A DNA stretch of 64,000 nt from Streptomyces sp. IMTB 2501 (GCF_001953885.1 NZ_MQUS01000008.1:1-64000), one strand, 5' to 3'; counted from the stretch's first letter, positions 1 through 8,415 are shown. Made by a program: numbers and translations. Notes: generated by a model from the letters alone, not told the origin.

Positions 1-25
1 TCTGCGCACCCATGTCGAACTTCAT
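1..25 (-). CDS. 5' end of an unidentified gene leaving the window
   Basis: The reverse strand has an ATG at 25 preceded by a strong purine-rich site (GGGGGAGG, about 30-37) at proper spacing, and reads M-K-F-D-M-G-A-Q before the window ends. Only eight codons are visible, so no function can be assigned. A perfect 10-bp palindrome lies about 28 bases upstream, in a promoter-proximal position. The start is credible from its ribosome binding site alone. Confidence 0.4.
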
Positions 26-52
26 GTCGCCTCCCCCGGTACGGTCTGATAA

Positions 53-62
53 GAAACGTTTC
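53..62. promoter_or_regulatory. palindrome GAAACGTTTC, possible operator
   Basis: A perfect 10-bp palindrome lies 28 bases upstream of the reverse-strand start at 25. Short palindromes centred on CG are typical of LacI-family operators, so it may control that gene. No regulator can be assigned from the sequence. Confidence 0.3.
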
Positions 63-203
63 CGCCCTTGCCATGCTCACAGCTGCCGATCGCATCTGCA
101 ACCGTCCTACGTCACAGCCCCGCCACAGAGTCCGACCCGTTGCCGTGCGTACCGGAGCCAACAGGTGGGACGCCGTTGGTGAGTTCCCGACCTGGAGCGG
201 CGG

Positions 204-584
204 GTGCATACCTACGTCCTCAAGGGCGGGACAGCCCCGGCAGCGAACAGCCTGGTTCCCGCTACCTCCACAGTCGTTGTCGACGACTCCGGGCGCATCC
301 TGCTCCAGTGCCGTCGCGACAAAGGCATGTGGGCTCTGCCCGGAGGCGCCATGCACATCGGAGACTCGCTGCCTGACTGCGCCATCCGCGAGACCCGCGA
401 AGAGACCGGCTTTGAGGTCGAGATCGTCGGCATCGTCGGCACGTACACCAACCCCCGTCACGTCTTCGCCTACGACGACGTCGAGGTGACCGTGCCGACC
501 CGCCGTGCGACCGGGTTCTACCGGGGACTGGGGTTCCACGAGACCGCCTCCTGCCTGAAGTGGACGAAGAAGGGGATGCCGTAG
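204..584 (+). CDS. NUDIX hydrolase with a GNAT-like tail (probable chimera)
   Basis: A 126-residue protein starting at GTG 204 behind GGAG. Residues 20-95 are a NUDIX domain. The box is G48-x5-D54-x7-R62-E63-x2-E66-E67-x-G69, with Asp replacing the first conserved Glu, so nucleoside diphosphate-type hydrolysis is expected from the family. After about residue 95 the usual final strand and helix of the fold are missing. The last 30 residues instead read like the C-terminal strand of a GNAT acetyltransferase (A-x-G-F-Y-R-G-L-G-F). This suggests a deletion joined the front of a NUDIX gene to the end of an acetyltransferase gene, so activity is doubtful. It ends 29 bases before the SDR start. The NUDIX part is sure; the origin of the tail is inferred. 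Confidence 0.7.
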   Translation: MHTYVLKGGTAPAANSLVPATSTVVVDDSGRILLQCRRDKGMWALPGGAMHIGDSLPDCAIRETREETGFEVEIVGIVGTYTNPRHVFAYDDVEVTVPTRRATGFYRGLGFHETASCLKWTKKGMP

Positions 585-613
585 TGGGCGACGAAGACGA
601 AAGGGACGACTCC

Positions 614-1324
614 GTGACCTTGAGCATGCCGATCGCGGGCGCCACCGCCCTGGTGACCGGCGCCAACCGTGGGCTGGGGCGGGTGCTGGCCCGGATGCTG
701 CTGGAGCGTGGCGCGCGGCGCGTCTACGGCGGGGCCCGCGACCCGCGCTCGGTCGTGGAGCCCGGCGTCGTTCCGGTCCGCCTCGATGTCACCGATCCCG
801 CCCAGGTGGCCGCGGCCGCCGAGACCTGCTCCGACGTGACCCTGCTCGTGAACAACGCCGGAGTACTGACCGACAGCCCCTTGCTCGCCGCACCCGGCAC
901 GGACGCCGCTCGCACGGAGATGGAGGTCAACTACTTCGGCACCCTCGCCATGTGCCGTGCCTTCGCGCCGCTGCTCGTCACCCACGCCCCCGGCGCCCTC
1001 GTCAACGTGCTGTCCATCGGCAGCTGGTTCACCAACCCGGCGATGGGCTCGTACAGCGCCTCCAAGGCCGCCGCCTGGGCCATGACCAACGGGATCCGGG
1101 GGGAGCTGAGCGGCACCGGCGTTCTTGTCGTCGGCGTGCACTGCGGGTACATCGACACGGACATGGCCGCCCATGTGACTCACCCCAAGAACACCCCGGA
1201 GTCGATCGCCGAGCAGACCTTCGACGCCGTCGAGGCGGGCCGTACGGAAGTCCTCGCCGACGAGCGCACCCGGCGGGCCAAGGCGGAACTGAGCCGGCCC
1301 GGGCCCGGCGCCGGCCCTTCCTAG
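614..1324 (+). CDS. short-chain dehydrogenase/reductase (SDR)
   Basis: A 236-residue classical SDR, the usual family length. GTG 614 is chosen because AGGGACG lies just upstream; the frame is open further up, but those residues are acidic and unlike SDR N-termini. The nucleotide motif is T-G-A-N-R-G-L-G near residues 14-21, the structural N-N-A-G motif is present, and the catalytic pair is Y-S-A-S-K with an upstream serine in S-I-G-S-W. It should oxidise or reduce a hydroxyl/carbonyl substrate with NAD(P)H; the substrate cannot be read from the sequence. It follows the NUDIX remnant in the same direction, and the LacI operators begin about 50 bases after its stop. Confidence 0.85.
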   Translation: MTLSMPIAGATALVTGANRGLGRVLARMLLERGARRVYGGARDPRSVVEPGVVPVRLDVTDPAQVAAAAETCSDVTLLVNNAGVLTDSPLLAAPGTDAARTEMEVNYFGTLAMCRAFAPLLVTHAPGALVNVLSIGSWFTNPAMGSYSASKAAAWAMTNGIRGELSGTGVLVVGVHCGYIDTDMAAHVTHPKNTPESIAEQTFDAVEAGRTEVLADERTRRAKAELSRPGPGAGPS

Positions 1325-1375
1325 CCTCCGGTCACGATTAGGTTTCGGTCAATCTTCAACCTCTTGCACACCACC

Positions 1376-1427
1376 CGTGTAATCGATTCCAATCCTTCCT
1401 GCGGCCCGGCGTGGAATCGATTACACG
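1376..1427. promoter_or_regulatory. pair of inverted LacI-type operators (AATCGATT cores)
   Basis: CGTGTAATCGATTCC at 1376-1390 recurs as its exact reverse complement at 1413-1427. Each copy is centred on the palindrome AATCGATT (1381-1388 and 1415-1422), with centres 34 bases apart. They lie 42-93 bases before the ATG of the LacI regulator that heads the sugar operon. They are therefore likely autoregulatory operators, inferred to be bound by that regulator. The spacing of about three helical turns would allow cooperative binding. Confidence 0.7.
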
Positions 1428-1468
1428 ACCGGCCGCCAAAGAGTTCTCACAAGGAGGTGAGCCCCGCG

Positions 1469-2485
1469 ATGGCGAGTATCAAGGACGTCGCCGCCTCGGC
1501 CGGGGTGTCCGTCGCCACGGTCTCGCGTGTCCTGAACGCGCATCCGTCGGTGAGCGCCGACGCACGGGCGCGCGTACTGACCGCCGTCGAGGAGCTGGGG
1601 TACCGGCCCAACGCCGTCGCCCGGTCGCTGCGTACCGACCAGACCCACACCCTCGGGCTCGTCATCAGCGATGTGCTGAACCCCTACTTCACCGAGCTGG
1701 CTCGCTCCGTCGAGGAGGAGGCCCGGGCCCTCGGGTACAGCGTGATCATCGGGAACGCCGACGAACGGCCCGAGCTTCAGGATCACCACGTGCGGAATCT
1801 GCTCGACCGGCGCATCGACGGGCTGCTCGTCTCCCCCACCGACGGGGGGTCGCCGCTCATGCTCGATGCCGCTCGGGCCGGGACGCCCACGGTGTTCGTG
1901 GACCGCTGGATCCCGGGCGTGGCCGTGCCCGTCGTACGGGCCGATGGGCGGGCGGCCGTACGGGATCTGGTCGCGCATCTGTACGCGCTCGGGCACCGGC
2001 GGCTCGCCATCATCGCCGGGCCCGCCGCGACCACCACCGGCAGTGAGCGGGTCGAGGCATTCCGGGCCGCTCTCGCCGAGTACGGGCTTCCGCTCCCCGA
2101 GGCCTACACGGGCCAGGGCGACTTCCAGGCCGAGAGCGGGCGGCGGGTCACCGAGGGGTTTCTGGATCTGGCTCGGCCGCCGGAGGTCGTCTTCGCCGCC
2201 GACAACCTCATGGCACTCGGTGCACTCGACGCGGTACGCGCGCGTGGGCTGCGCGTTCCGGACGACATCGCGCTGGCCGCGTTCGACGACATCCCCTGGT
2301 TCGTGCACACCGATCCGCCCGTCACCGCGATCGCCCAGCCGACCGGTGAGCTGGGGCGGGCGGCCGTACGGGCGCTCGTCGACCGCATCGAGGGGCGGGC
2401 GGCCGCGTCCGTCACCCTCTCCGCCCGGCTCGTCGTGCGCCGCTCGTGCGGCGAGCATCCCCCGAAGAACAGGAGCACGTCGTGA
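1469..2485 (+). CDS. LacI-family transcriptional regulator of the ribose-type operon
   Basis: A 338-residue LacI/GalR regulator. ATG 1469 follows AAGGAGG at ideal distance, and the N-terminal helix-turn-helix begins at once (I-K-D-V-A-A-S-A-G-V-S-V-A-T-V-S-R-V-L-N). A hinge with L-G-Y-R-P-N-A-V-A-R-S-L leads into a periplasmic-binding-like effector domain from about residue 60. Its stop overlaps the GTG of the transporter ATPase by 4 bp (GTGA), so it is co-transcribed with the operon it probably represses. Two inverted AATCGATT operators lie just upstream. Ribose or a related pentose is the inferred inducer, from rbsK and rbsD downstream. Confidence 0.9.
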   Translation: MASIKDVAASAGVSVATVSRVLNAHPSVSADARARVLTAVEELGYRPNAVARSLRTDQTHTLGLVISDVLNPYFTELARSVEEEARALGYSVIIGNADERPELQDHHVRNLLDRRIDGLLVSPTDGGSPLMLDAARAGTPTVFVDRWIPGVAVPVVRADGRAAVRDLVAHLYALGHRRLAIIAGPAATTTGSERVEAFRAALAEYGLPLPEAYTGQGDFQAESGRRVTEGFLDLARPPEVVFAADNLMALGALDAVRARGLRVPDDIALAAFDDIPWFVHTDPPVTAIAQPTGELGRAAVRALVDRIEGRAAASVTLSARLVVRRSCGEHPPKNRSTS

Positions 2486-4014
2486 GCAACCCGGACGAGT
2501 TGCTGCGCATCGAGGGCATACGGAAGACCTTCCCCGGCGTGGTCGCGCTCGACGGCGTCGACTTCGATCTGCGCCGGGGCGAGGTCCATGTGCTGCTCGG
2601 TGAGAACGGCGCCGGCAAGAGCACGCTGATCAAGATGCTCTCCGGGGCTTATACGCCCGACGCCGGGCGGATCCGGGCAGGCGGCCGCGAAGTGCGGATT
2701 CACGGCGCCCAGGACGCCGAGCGGCTCGGGATCGCCACCATCTACCAGGAGTTCAATCTCGTTCCGGATCTGACCGTCGCCGAGAACATCTTCCTCGGGC
2801 GGCAGCCTCGGCGCTTCGGGATGATCGACCGCAAGCGGATGGAGGCCGAGGCCGCCGTCCTGCTCGAACGTGTCGGCGTTCGGGTCTCTCCACGCGCGCG
2901 TGTGCGTGAACTCGGCATCGCGCGGCTGCAGATGGTCGAGATCGCCAAGGCGCTCAGCCTGGACGCGCGTGTGCTCATCATGGACGAGCCGACCGCCGTG
3001 CTCACCTCGGAGGAGGTCGAGAAGCTCTTCGGCATCGTGCGCCAACTGCGCGCGGATGGCGTCGGGATCGTCTTCATCACCCATCATCTGGAGGAGATCG
3101 CCGCCCTGGGGGACCGGGTCACCGTCATCCGGGACGGGCGCAGTGTCGGGCAGGTGCCTGCCTCCACGTCCGAGGACGAGCTGGTACGGCTCATGGTCGG
3201 GCGGTCCATCGAGCAGCAGTATCCACGGCAACGGGCCGACCGCGGCGCGGCCTTGCTGTCCGTCGAGGGGCTCACCCGGGACGGGGTGTTCCACGACGTG
3301 AGCTTCGAGGTGCACGCCGGTGAGGTCGTCGGGATCGCGGGGCTGGTGGGCGCCGGGCGTACCGAGGTCGTACGGGCCGTGTTCGGGGCCGATCCGTACG
3401 ACGGCGGGGTCGTCGCCGTCTCCGGGACGCGTCTCAAGCGGCATGACGTGAACGCCGCCATGGCGGCCGGGATCGGGCTCGTGCCCGAGGACCGCAAGGG
3501 GCAGGGGCTCGTGCTCGACGCCTCCGTCGAGGAGAACCTGGGGCTCGTGACGATGCGGGCCGCCACCCGGGGCGGGCTCGTCGACCGCAAGGGTCAACGG
3601 GCCGCCGCCGAGCGGATCGCCGGGCAGCTGGGCGTGCGGATGGCCGGGCTCGGGCAGCGTGTGCGGACCCTGTCCGGTGGCAATCAGCAGAAGGTCGTCA
3701 TCGGGAAGTGGCTGCTGGCCGACACCAAGGTACTGATCCTCGACGAGCCGACGCGTGGGATCGATGTCGGCGCGAAGGTCGAGATCTATCAGCTGATCAA
3801 TGAGCTGACCGCCGCCGGGGCCGCCGTGCTGATGATCTCCAGTGATCTGCCCGAGGTGCTCGGCATGAGCGACCGGGTGCTGGTGATGGCCCAGGGCCGG
3901 ATCGCCGGCGAGTTGCCCGCGGCCGACGCCACACAGGACGCCGTCATGGCGCTCGCCGTCTCCACCCCCACCGCTGAGAAGAACACCGCGAAGGAGGCCT
4001 CCCGTGGCCACTGA
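2482..4014 (+). CDS. rbsA: sugar ABC transporter ATPase (RbsA type, two ABC domains)
   Basis: A 510-residue double ABC ATPase, the normal RbsA/XylG length. GTG 2482 overlaps the regulator stop and follows AGGAG. Domain 1 has Walker A G-E-N-G-A-G-K-S (40-47) and Walker B L-I-M-D-E-P-T. Domain 2 has the degenerate first loop G-L-V-G-A-G-R-T-E but a full signature L-S-G-G-N-Q-Q-K and L-I-L-D-E-P-T-R-G-I-D. This asymmetry is normal for the family. It energises import through the adjoining permease-binding protein fusion, whose GTG start overlaps its end by 11 bp. Ribose specificity is inferred from the downstream kinase and pyranase. Confidence 0.92.
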   Translation: MSNPDELLRIEGIRKTFPGVVALDGVDFDLRRGEVHVLLGENGAGKSTLIKMLSGAYTPDAGRIRAGGREVRIHGAQDAERLGIATIYQEFNLVPDLTVAENIFLGRQPRRFGMIDRKRMEAEAAVLLERVGVRVSPRARVRELGIARLQMVEIAKALSLDARVLIMDEPTAVLTSEEVEKLFGIVRQLRADGVGIVFITHHLEEIAALGDRVTVIRDGRSVGQVPASTSEDELVRLMVGRSIEQQYPRQRADRGAALLSVEGLTRDGVFHDVSFEVHAGEVVGIAGLVGAGRTEVVRAVFGADPYDGGVVAVSGTRLKRHDVNAAMAAGIGLVPEDRKGQGLVLDASVEENLGLVTMRAATRGGLVDRKGQRAAAERIAGQLGVRMAGLGQRVRTLSGGNQQKVVIGKWLLADTKVLILDEPTRGIDVGAKVEIYQLINELTAAGAAVLMISSDLPEVLGMSDRVLVMAQGRIAGELPAADATQDAVMALAVSTPTAEKNTAKEASRGH

Positions 4015-5956
4015 CACGCTCAAGAGCCGGGCGAGCGCGACCGGCGCCCCGGGTGGCCTGCGCCGGCTGCTCCTCGACAACGGCGCGCTCACCGCGCTGA
4101 TCGTTCTGGTCATCGCCCTGTCGGCGCTGTCCGGGGACTTTCTGACGACGGACAACCTGCTCAACATCGGTGTTCAGGCGGCCGTTACGGCCATCCTCGC
4201 CTTCGGTGTGACCTTTGTGATCGTCTCGGCCGGCATCGATCTTTCGGTCGGGTCCGTGGCCGCGCTGTCGGCGACCGTGCTGGCCTGGAGCGCCACGCAG
4301 CACGGGGTGCCCGTGGCGGTCGCCGTTCTGCTCGGGCTCGGCACGGGTGTCGTGGCGGGGCTGGTGAACGGTTTCCTCATCGCCTACGGCAAGTTGCCGC
4401 CGTTCATCGCGACGCTGGCGATGCTGTCGGTGGGGCGGGGTCTCGCCCTGGTGATCTCGCAGGGGTCGCCGATCGCCTTCCCCACCTCGGTCTCGCACCT
4501 CGGGGACACGCTCGGCGGCTGGCTGCCGGTGCCCGTGCTGGTCATGGTGGTGATGGGGCTGGCCGCCGCTCTTGTGCTGGGGCGGACGTACATCGGACGC
4601 TCCATGTACGCCATCGGCGGCAACGAGGAGGCCGCACGGCTGTCCGGGCTGCGCGTGCCGAAGCAGAAGCTCGCGATCTACGCGCTGTCCGGGGTGTTCG
4701 CGGCCGTCGCCGGTGTCGTGCTGGCCTCCCGGCTGTCGTCGGCGCAGCCGCAGGCCGCCGACGGCTACGAGCTGGACGCGATCGCGGCGGTCGTCATCGG
4801 CGGGGCCTCCCTCGCGGGCGGCACCGGCAAGGCGTCCGGCACGCTGATCGGCGCACTGATCCTGGCGGTGCTCAGGAACGGCCTCAACCTGTTGAGCGTC
4901 TCGGCCTTCTGGCAGCAGGTCGTGATCGGTGTCGTCATCGCGCTGGCGGTGCTGCTGGACACCGTGCGGCGCAAGGCGGGGGCGACTTCGGTGGCGACCG
5001 GCCCCGGGGGAGCCGGCAAGGGCAAGCAGGCGGCGACGTACGCCCTCGCGGCCGTGGTGACCGTGGCGATCGTCGGCGCGGCCTCCTTCCTGCACGGCGG
5101 TTCGTCGTCCTCCACGAACCCGAGGATGGGCCTGTCGCTGTCCACCCTCAACAACCCGTTCTTCGTGCAGATCCGGGCGGGGGCCCAGGCCGAGGCGAGG
5201 AAACTGGGCGTGGACCTGACCGTCACGGACGCCCAGAACGACGCCTCGCAGCAGGCCAACCAGCTGCAGAACTTCACCAGTTCGAGCCTCGGCGCGATCA
5301 TCGTGAACCCGGTGGACTCGGACGCGGCGAGCAATTCGGTCAAGGCCGCCGACCAGGCGAAGATCCCGGTGATCGCCGTCGACCGGGGCGTCAACAAGGC
5401 CGACGTGGACGCTCTGGTGGCGTCCGACAACGTGGCAGGCGGTGAGCTGGCCGCCAGGACGATCGCCGGGAAACTCGGCGGGAAGGGCAAGATCGTGATC
5501 CTGCAGGGCCAGGCGGGTACGTCGGCGGCACGGGAGCGCGCGCAGGGCTTCGCGAACGGCCTCAAGGCCTACCCGGGCATCCAGGTGCTGGCCCAGCAGC
5601 CCGCCGACTTCGATCGCACCAAGGGCCTCGACGTGATGTCGAACCTGCTCCAGGCCCACCCGGACGTGCAGGGCGTCATCGCCGCCAACGACGAGATGGC
5701 GCTCGGCGCGGCCAAGGCGCTCGGCTCCAAGGCCGGCAAGTCCGTACAGGTGGTCGGTTTCGACGGCACCCCGGACGGCCTGACGGCGGTGAAGAACGGC
5801 ACGCTGTACGCGTCGGTCGCCCAGCAGCCGACGCAGTTGGGGAGGATTGCCGTGGACAACGCGCTACGGGCGGTCCAGGGCAAGAAGGTGGAGCCGACGG
5901 TGAAGGTACCGGTGAAGGTGGTCACGAAGGACGACGTGGCCGGTTTCAGCGGCTGA
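4004..5956 (+). CDS. permease fused to substrate-binding protein (RbsC-RbsB)
   Basis: A 650-residue protein starting at GTG 4004 inside the ATPase gene. Residues about 20-325 form an RbsC-like permease with many hydrophobic helices and the family stretch G-G-A-S-L-A-G-G-T-G. A further hydrophobic segment at about 345-365 carries the chain outward. Residues about 375-650 are a complete RbsB-like sugar-binding domain (opening L-S-T-L-N-N-P-F-F-V, later V-V-G-F-D-G-T-P-D-G). The binding protein lacks its own start and lipobox and is tethered by the preceding helix. From memory, S. coelicolor has the same arrangement annotated as a bifunctional binding and transport protein. The fusion fixes a 1:1 ratio of receptor to permease chain. 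Confidence 0.93.
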   Translation: MATDTLKSRASATGAPGGLRRLLLDNGALTALIVLVIALSALSGDFLTTDNLLNIGVQAAVTAILAFGVTFVIVSAGIDLSVGSVAALSATVLAWSATQHGVPVAVAVLLGLGTGVVAGLVNGFLIAYGKLPPFIATLAMLSVGRGLALVISQGSPIAFPTSVSHLGDTLGGWLPVPVLVMVVMGLAAALVLGRTYIGRSMYAIGGNEEAARLSGLRVPKQKLAIYALSGVFAAVAGVVLASRLSSAQPQAADGYELDAIAAVVIGGASLAGGTGKASGTLIGALILAVLRNGLNLLSVSAFWQQVVIGVVIALAVLLDTVRRKAGATSVATGPGGAGKGKQAATYALAAVVTVAIVGAASFLHGGSSSSTNPRMGLSLSTLNNPFFVQIRAGAQAEARKLGVDLTVTDAQNDASQQANQLQNFTSSSLGAIIVNPVDSDAASNSVKAADQAKIPVIAVDRGVNKADVDALVASDNVAGGELAARTIAGKLGGKGKIVILQGQAGTSAARERAQGFANGLKAYPGIQVLAQQPADFDRTKGLDVMSNLLQAHPDVQGVIAANDEMALGAAKALGSKAGKSVQVVGFDGTPDGLTAVKNGTLYASVAQQPTQLGRIAVDNALRAVQGKKVEPTVKVPVKVVTKDDVAGFSG

Positions 5957-6026
5957 CAGCGGCGGCCGGACATGGACGGCTGTCAATGGGCGGGTCATCT
6001 CTCAGGGGAGCAAGGGGAGTCAACTG

Positions 6027-6929
6027 ATGTACGACTACAACCTGTTGGTCGTGGGGTCGGCCAACGCCGACCTGGTGATCGATGTCGAACGGCGGCCGGC
6101 CGCCGGTGAGACGGTGCTCGGCGGCGACCTGGCCGTCCACCCGGGCGGCAAGGGCGCCAACCAGGCGGTCGCCGCCGCCCGGCTCGGCGCGAGTACGGCC
6201 CTGCTGGCCCGGGTCGGCGACGACGGCCACGGCCGGCTGTTGCTGGACTCCCTGCACGCGGCCGGCGTCGACACGGTCGGCGTGCTGGTGGGCGGGGCGC
6301 CGACGGGCGTGGCGCTGATCACGGTGGACCCCTCCGGGGACAACAGCATCGTGGTGTCGCCCGGCGCGAACGCCCGGCTCACCCCGGCGGACGTCCGGGC
6401 GGCGGTGAGCCTCTTCCTCGCTTCCCGGGTGGTCTCGGCGCAGTTGGAGATCCCGCTGGAGACGGTCGTGGAGGTCGTGCGGAACCTGTCCCCGGACGGC
6501 CGCTTCGTACTCAATCCGTCCCCGCCGCGCCCCCTGCCTACGGAGGTGCTGGCGGTCTGCGATCCGCTGATCGTCAACGAGCACGAGGCGCGGGTGATCC
6601 TCGGCGAGTCCTGTGTGAGCGAGGACCCGGCGGACTGGGCACGGCTGCTGCTGGCCAAGGGCCCGCGGTCGGTGGTGGTGACGCTGGGCGCGGAGGGGGC
6701 CCTGGTGGCCGACTCCGGTGGTGTCTCCGCCGTGCCGTCGGTGAAGGTGGACGCGGTGGACACCACGGGCGCGGGTGATGCGTTCACGGCCGCGCTGGCC
6801 TGGAAGCTGGCGTCGGGTGCGGATCTGCCGGAGGCGGCGGCCTATGCGGCCCGGGTGGGCGCGGCGGCCGTGACGAAACGGGGCGCACAGGAGTCGTACC
6901 CGACGGCGCGGGAGGTCGACGCCCTGTGA
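6027..6929 (+). CDS. rbsK: ribokinase (PfkB family)
   Basis: A 300-residue PfkB-family kinase starting at ATG 6027 behind AGGGGAG. The N-terminal signature includes H-P-G-G-K-G-A-N-Q-A (about 37-46). The C-terminal signature D-T-T-G-A-G-D-A-F supplies the catalytic Asp in the anion hole. It phosphorylates ribose to ribose-5-phosphate after import by the preceding transporter. The 70-base gap after the fusion gene carries no obvious terminator, so it is probably in the same operon. Its stop overlaps the start of rbsD. Residues are intact; ribose rather than another sugar is inferred from rbsD next door. Confidence 0.93.
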   Translation: MYDYNLLVVGSANADLVIDVERRPAAGETVLGGDLAVHPGGKGANQAVAAARLGASTALLARVGDDGHGRLLLDSLHAAGVDTVGVLVGGAPTGVALITVDPSGDNSIVVSPGANARLTPADVRAAVSLFLASRVVSAQLEIPLETVVEVVRNLSPDGRFVLNPSPPRPLPTEVLAVCDPLIVNEHEARVILGESCVSEDPADWARLLLAKGPRSVVVTLGAEGALVADSGGVSAVPSVKVDAVDTTGAGDAFTAALAWKLASGADLPEAAAYAARVGAAAVTKRGAQESYPTAREVDAL

Positions 6930-7306
6930 AGAAGGCGGGGATCCTGAACCGCCATCTGGCTGGTGCCCTGGCCGAGTTGGGACACGGCGACACGGTGCTG
7001 GTGTGCGACGCGGGCCTGCCGATCCCGGCCGGGCCCCGCGTGGTGGACCTGGCGTTCCGAGCCGGCGTCCCGTCCTTCGCCGAGGTCCTGGACGGCCTGC
7101 TGGCCGAGCTGGTCGTGGAGGGGGCTACGGCGGCGGAGGAAATGGGCGGCGCCAACAGGGTCCTGCTGGAAGGCCGCTTCCCCAGGCTGTCCCTGGTACC
7201 GCACGAACGCCTGAAGCAACTCTCGGCGGGCGCACGTCTGGTGGTCCGCACCGGCGAGGCACGGCCGTACGCGAATGTGCTGTTGCGGTGCGGGGTGTTC
7301 TTCTAG
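6926..7306 (+). CDS. rbsD: D-ribose pyranase
   Basis: A 126-residue RbsD protein of family length. GTG 6926 overlaps the ribokinase stop as GTGA. The N-terminus M-K-K-A-G-I-L-N-R-H-L contains the conserved catalytic His, and the C-terminus has the active-site-like stretch R-T-G-E-A-R-P-Y-A-N-V. The family interconverts beta-pyranose and beta-furanose forms of ribose, supplying the furanose form to ribokinase. It is the last gene of the operon and converges on a GNAT gene 21 bases away, a gap too small for a visible strong terminator. Confidence 0.93.
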   Translation: MKKAGILNRHLAGALAELGHGDTVLVCDAGLPIPAGPRVVDLAFRAGVPSFAEVLDGLLAELVVEGATAAEEMGGANRVLLEGRFPRLSLVPHERLKQLSAGARLVVRTGEARPYANVLLRCGVFF

Positions 7307-7327
7307 CGCGGACGGGGCGGAAGAGCG

Positions 7328-7915
7328 TCAGATGTCGCCCTGGATCAGGGCGTGCAGATGCTCGTCGTGCCACCCGTCCTCGTGGAGCAGCGCGCTGCGC
7401 ATCGTGCCTTCGACGGAGAAGCCGGCCTTCGTCGCCACTCGGCACGACGCCTGGTTGGCCACCGCGTGGCACAGCCGGAGCCGGTGCAGGCCGAGGTCGT
7501 CGAACGCCCACCGGCTGAGGCGCTTCGTTGCCTCGACCACGACGCCGCGCCCGCGTCCTGCGGGCAGGATCCAGTACAGGATTTCGGCGCTGCCACCGGC
7601 GAGGTCGATGTCGCCCCAGCCGATCAGGCCCACGGCCTGGCCGCCGTCGGGGTGGGCGATGGCCCATATGGCGCTCTGCTCGTTCTGCCAGCGCTCGTGC
7701 ATGCGCTCGATTCGCTTGCGTGCTTCCGTCAGCGAGGTCACGACCAGTCGGTTCCACTGGCGAATCGTCGGTTCCTGCCCAGCGGCTACCAACGTGCCGG
7801 CGTCGCTGACGCGCCAGGGGCGCAGCTCCAGGCCGCCGTCGAGGGCGAGCACGGGTTGTTGCAGCTTGGCCAGGTAGCCTGCGGGAACGACGGGCGGAAT
7901 GGGCGAGATGATCAT
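7328..7915 (-). CDS. GNAT N-acetyltransferase (RimJ/RimL type)
   Basis: A 195-residue GNAT protein if it starts at ATG 7915. It carries L-R-P-W-R near the N-terminus, strand beta-4 with I-L-Y-W-I-L-P, the acetyl-CoA loop G-R-G-R-G-V-V-V-E-A, and the C-terminal N-x-A-S-x-R-V-A-T-K-A-G-F motif of enzymes that acetylate protein N-termini or amines. No clear ribosome binding site precedes ATG 7915, and the frame is open without a stop back to 8251. It may therefore be translated as the C-terminal part of a 307-residue fusion. The substrate is unknown. Confidence 0.82.
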   Translation of the reverse strand: MIISPIPPVVPAGYLAKLQQPVLALDGGLELRPWRVSDAGTLVAAGQEPTIRQWNRLVVTSLTEARKRIERMHERWQNEQSAIWAIAHPDGGQAVGLIGWGDIDLAGGSAEILYWILPAGRGRGVVVEATKRLSRWAFDDLGLHRLRLCHAVANQASCRVATKAGFSVEGTMRSALLHEDGWHDEHLHALIQGDI

Positions 7916-8251
7916 CACGGCATCGTGCCACAGCCCGACGTCAGCGCCGACTGAACAATGACCTGCTCGTCGGCCCCGCGCCCGGCCGGCCGAGCCGTGC
8001 CCCCTGCTCTCCGCGACCCGCTTGACGTCCGTCAGGGACTCACTGAGCCGCTCGGCCAGGAAGCGCAGCTCCTCGCCGGTCAGCCGCTGCTCGGCGAGGA
8101 GTTCGGCCGCGTGGTCCAGCAGACCCGCCGCCATACCGAGCTGCACGCTCTCGATCTGGTCCGCAAGCCGGGAGACGTATCCCGTGCCGTCACCCATCAG
8201 ACAGCAGGGTTTGCCGTCCGCACCGGTCCAGGGAAGCAGGCGCCCGCTCAT
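7916..8251 (-). other. conserved XRE-associated hypothetical segment, in frame with the GNAT gene
   Basis: From ATG 8251, which has GGAG at good distance, the reverse strand encodes M-S-G-R-L-L-P-W-T-G-A-D-G-K-P, then a helical segment of about 60 residues. From memory this resembles a small actinomycete protein often found near XRE/DUF397 pairs. No stop codon follows before the GNAT start at 7915. After about residue 84 the sequence becomes Arg/Gly-rich and unlike the family. Either its natural end was lost and it is now fused to the acetyltransferase, or it is a remnant. It diverges from the XRE gene at 8452. Confidence 0.5.
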
Positions 8252-8415
8252 GCGTAGGTCTCCACGAGGTCGAGACAGGGAGGGAGCAATGGCTCGACCA
8301 GCCGGGCGAGGAGATGTGTCATGCCGACCTGCTTTCTCACCTGCGGTGACTGCGTTCTGTGGGGAATCGCTCACAGAGTGGGGTCGGGGCTGGCTACGCT
8401 GCTAGGGGCGGGGGC

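Noticed and set aside
2104..4167. 687-codon reverse-strand frame
   Set aside because: It is the shadow of the LacI and ATPase genes, whose forward-strand motifs are unmistakable.
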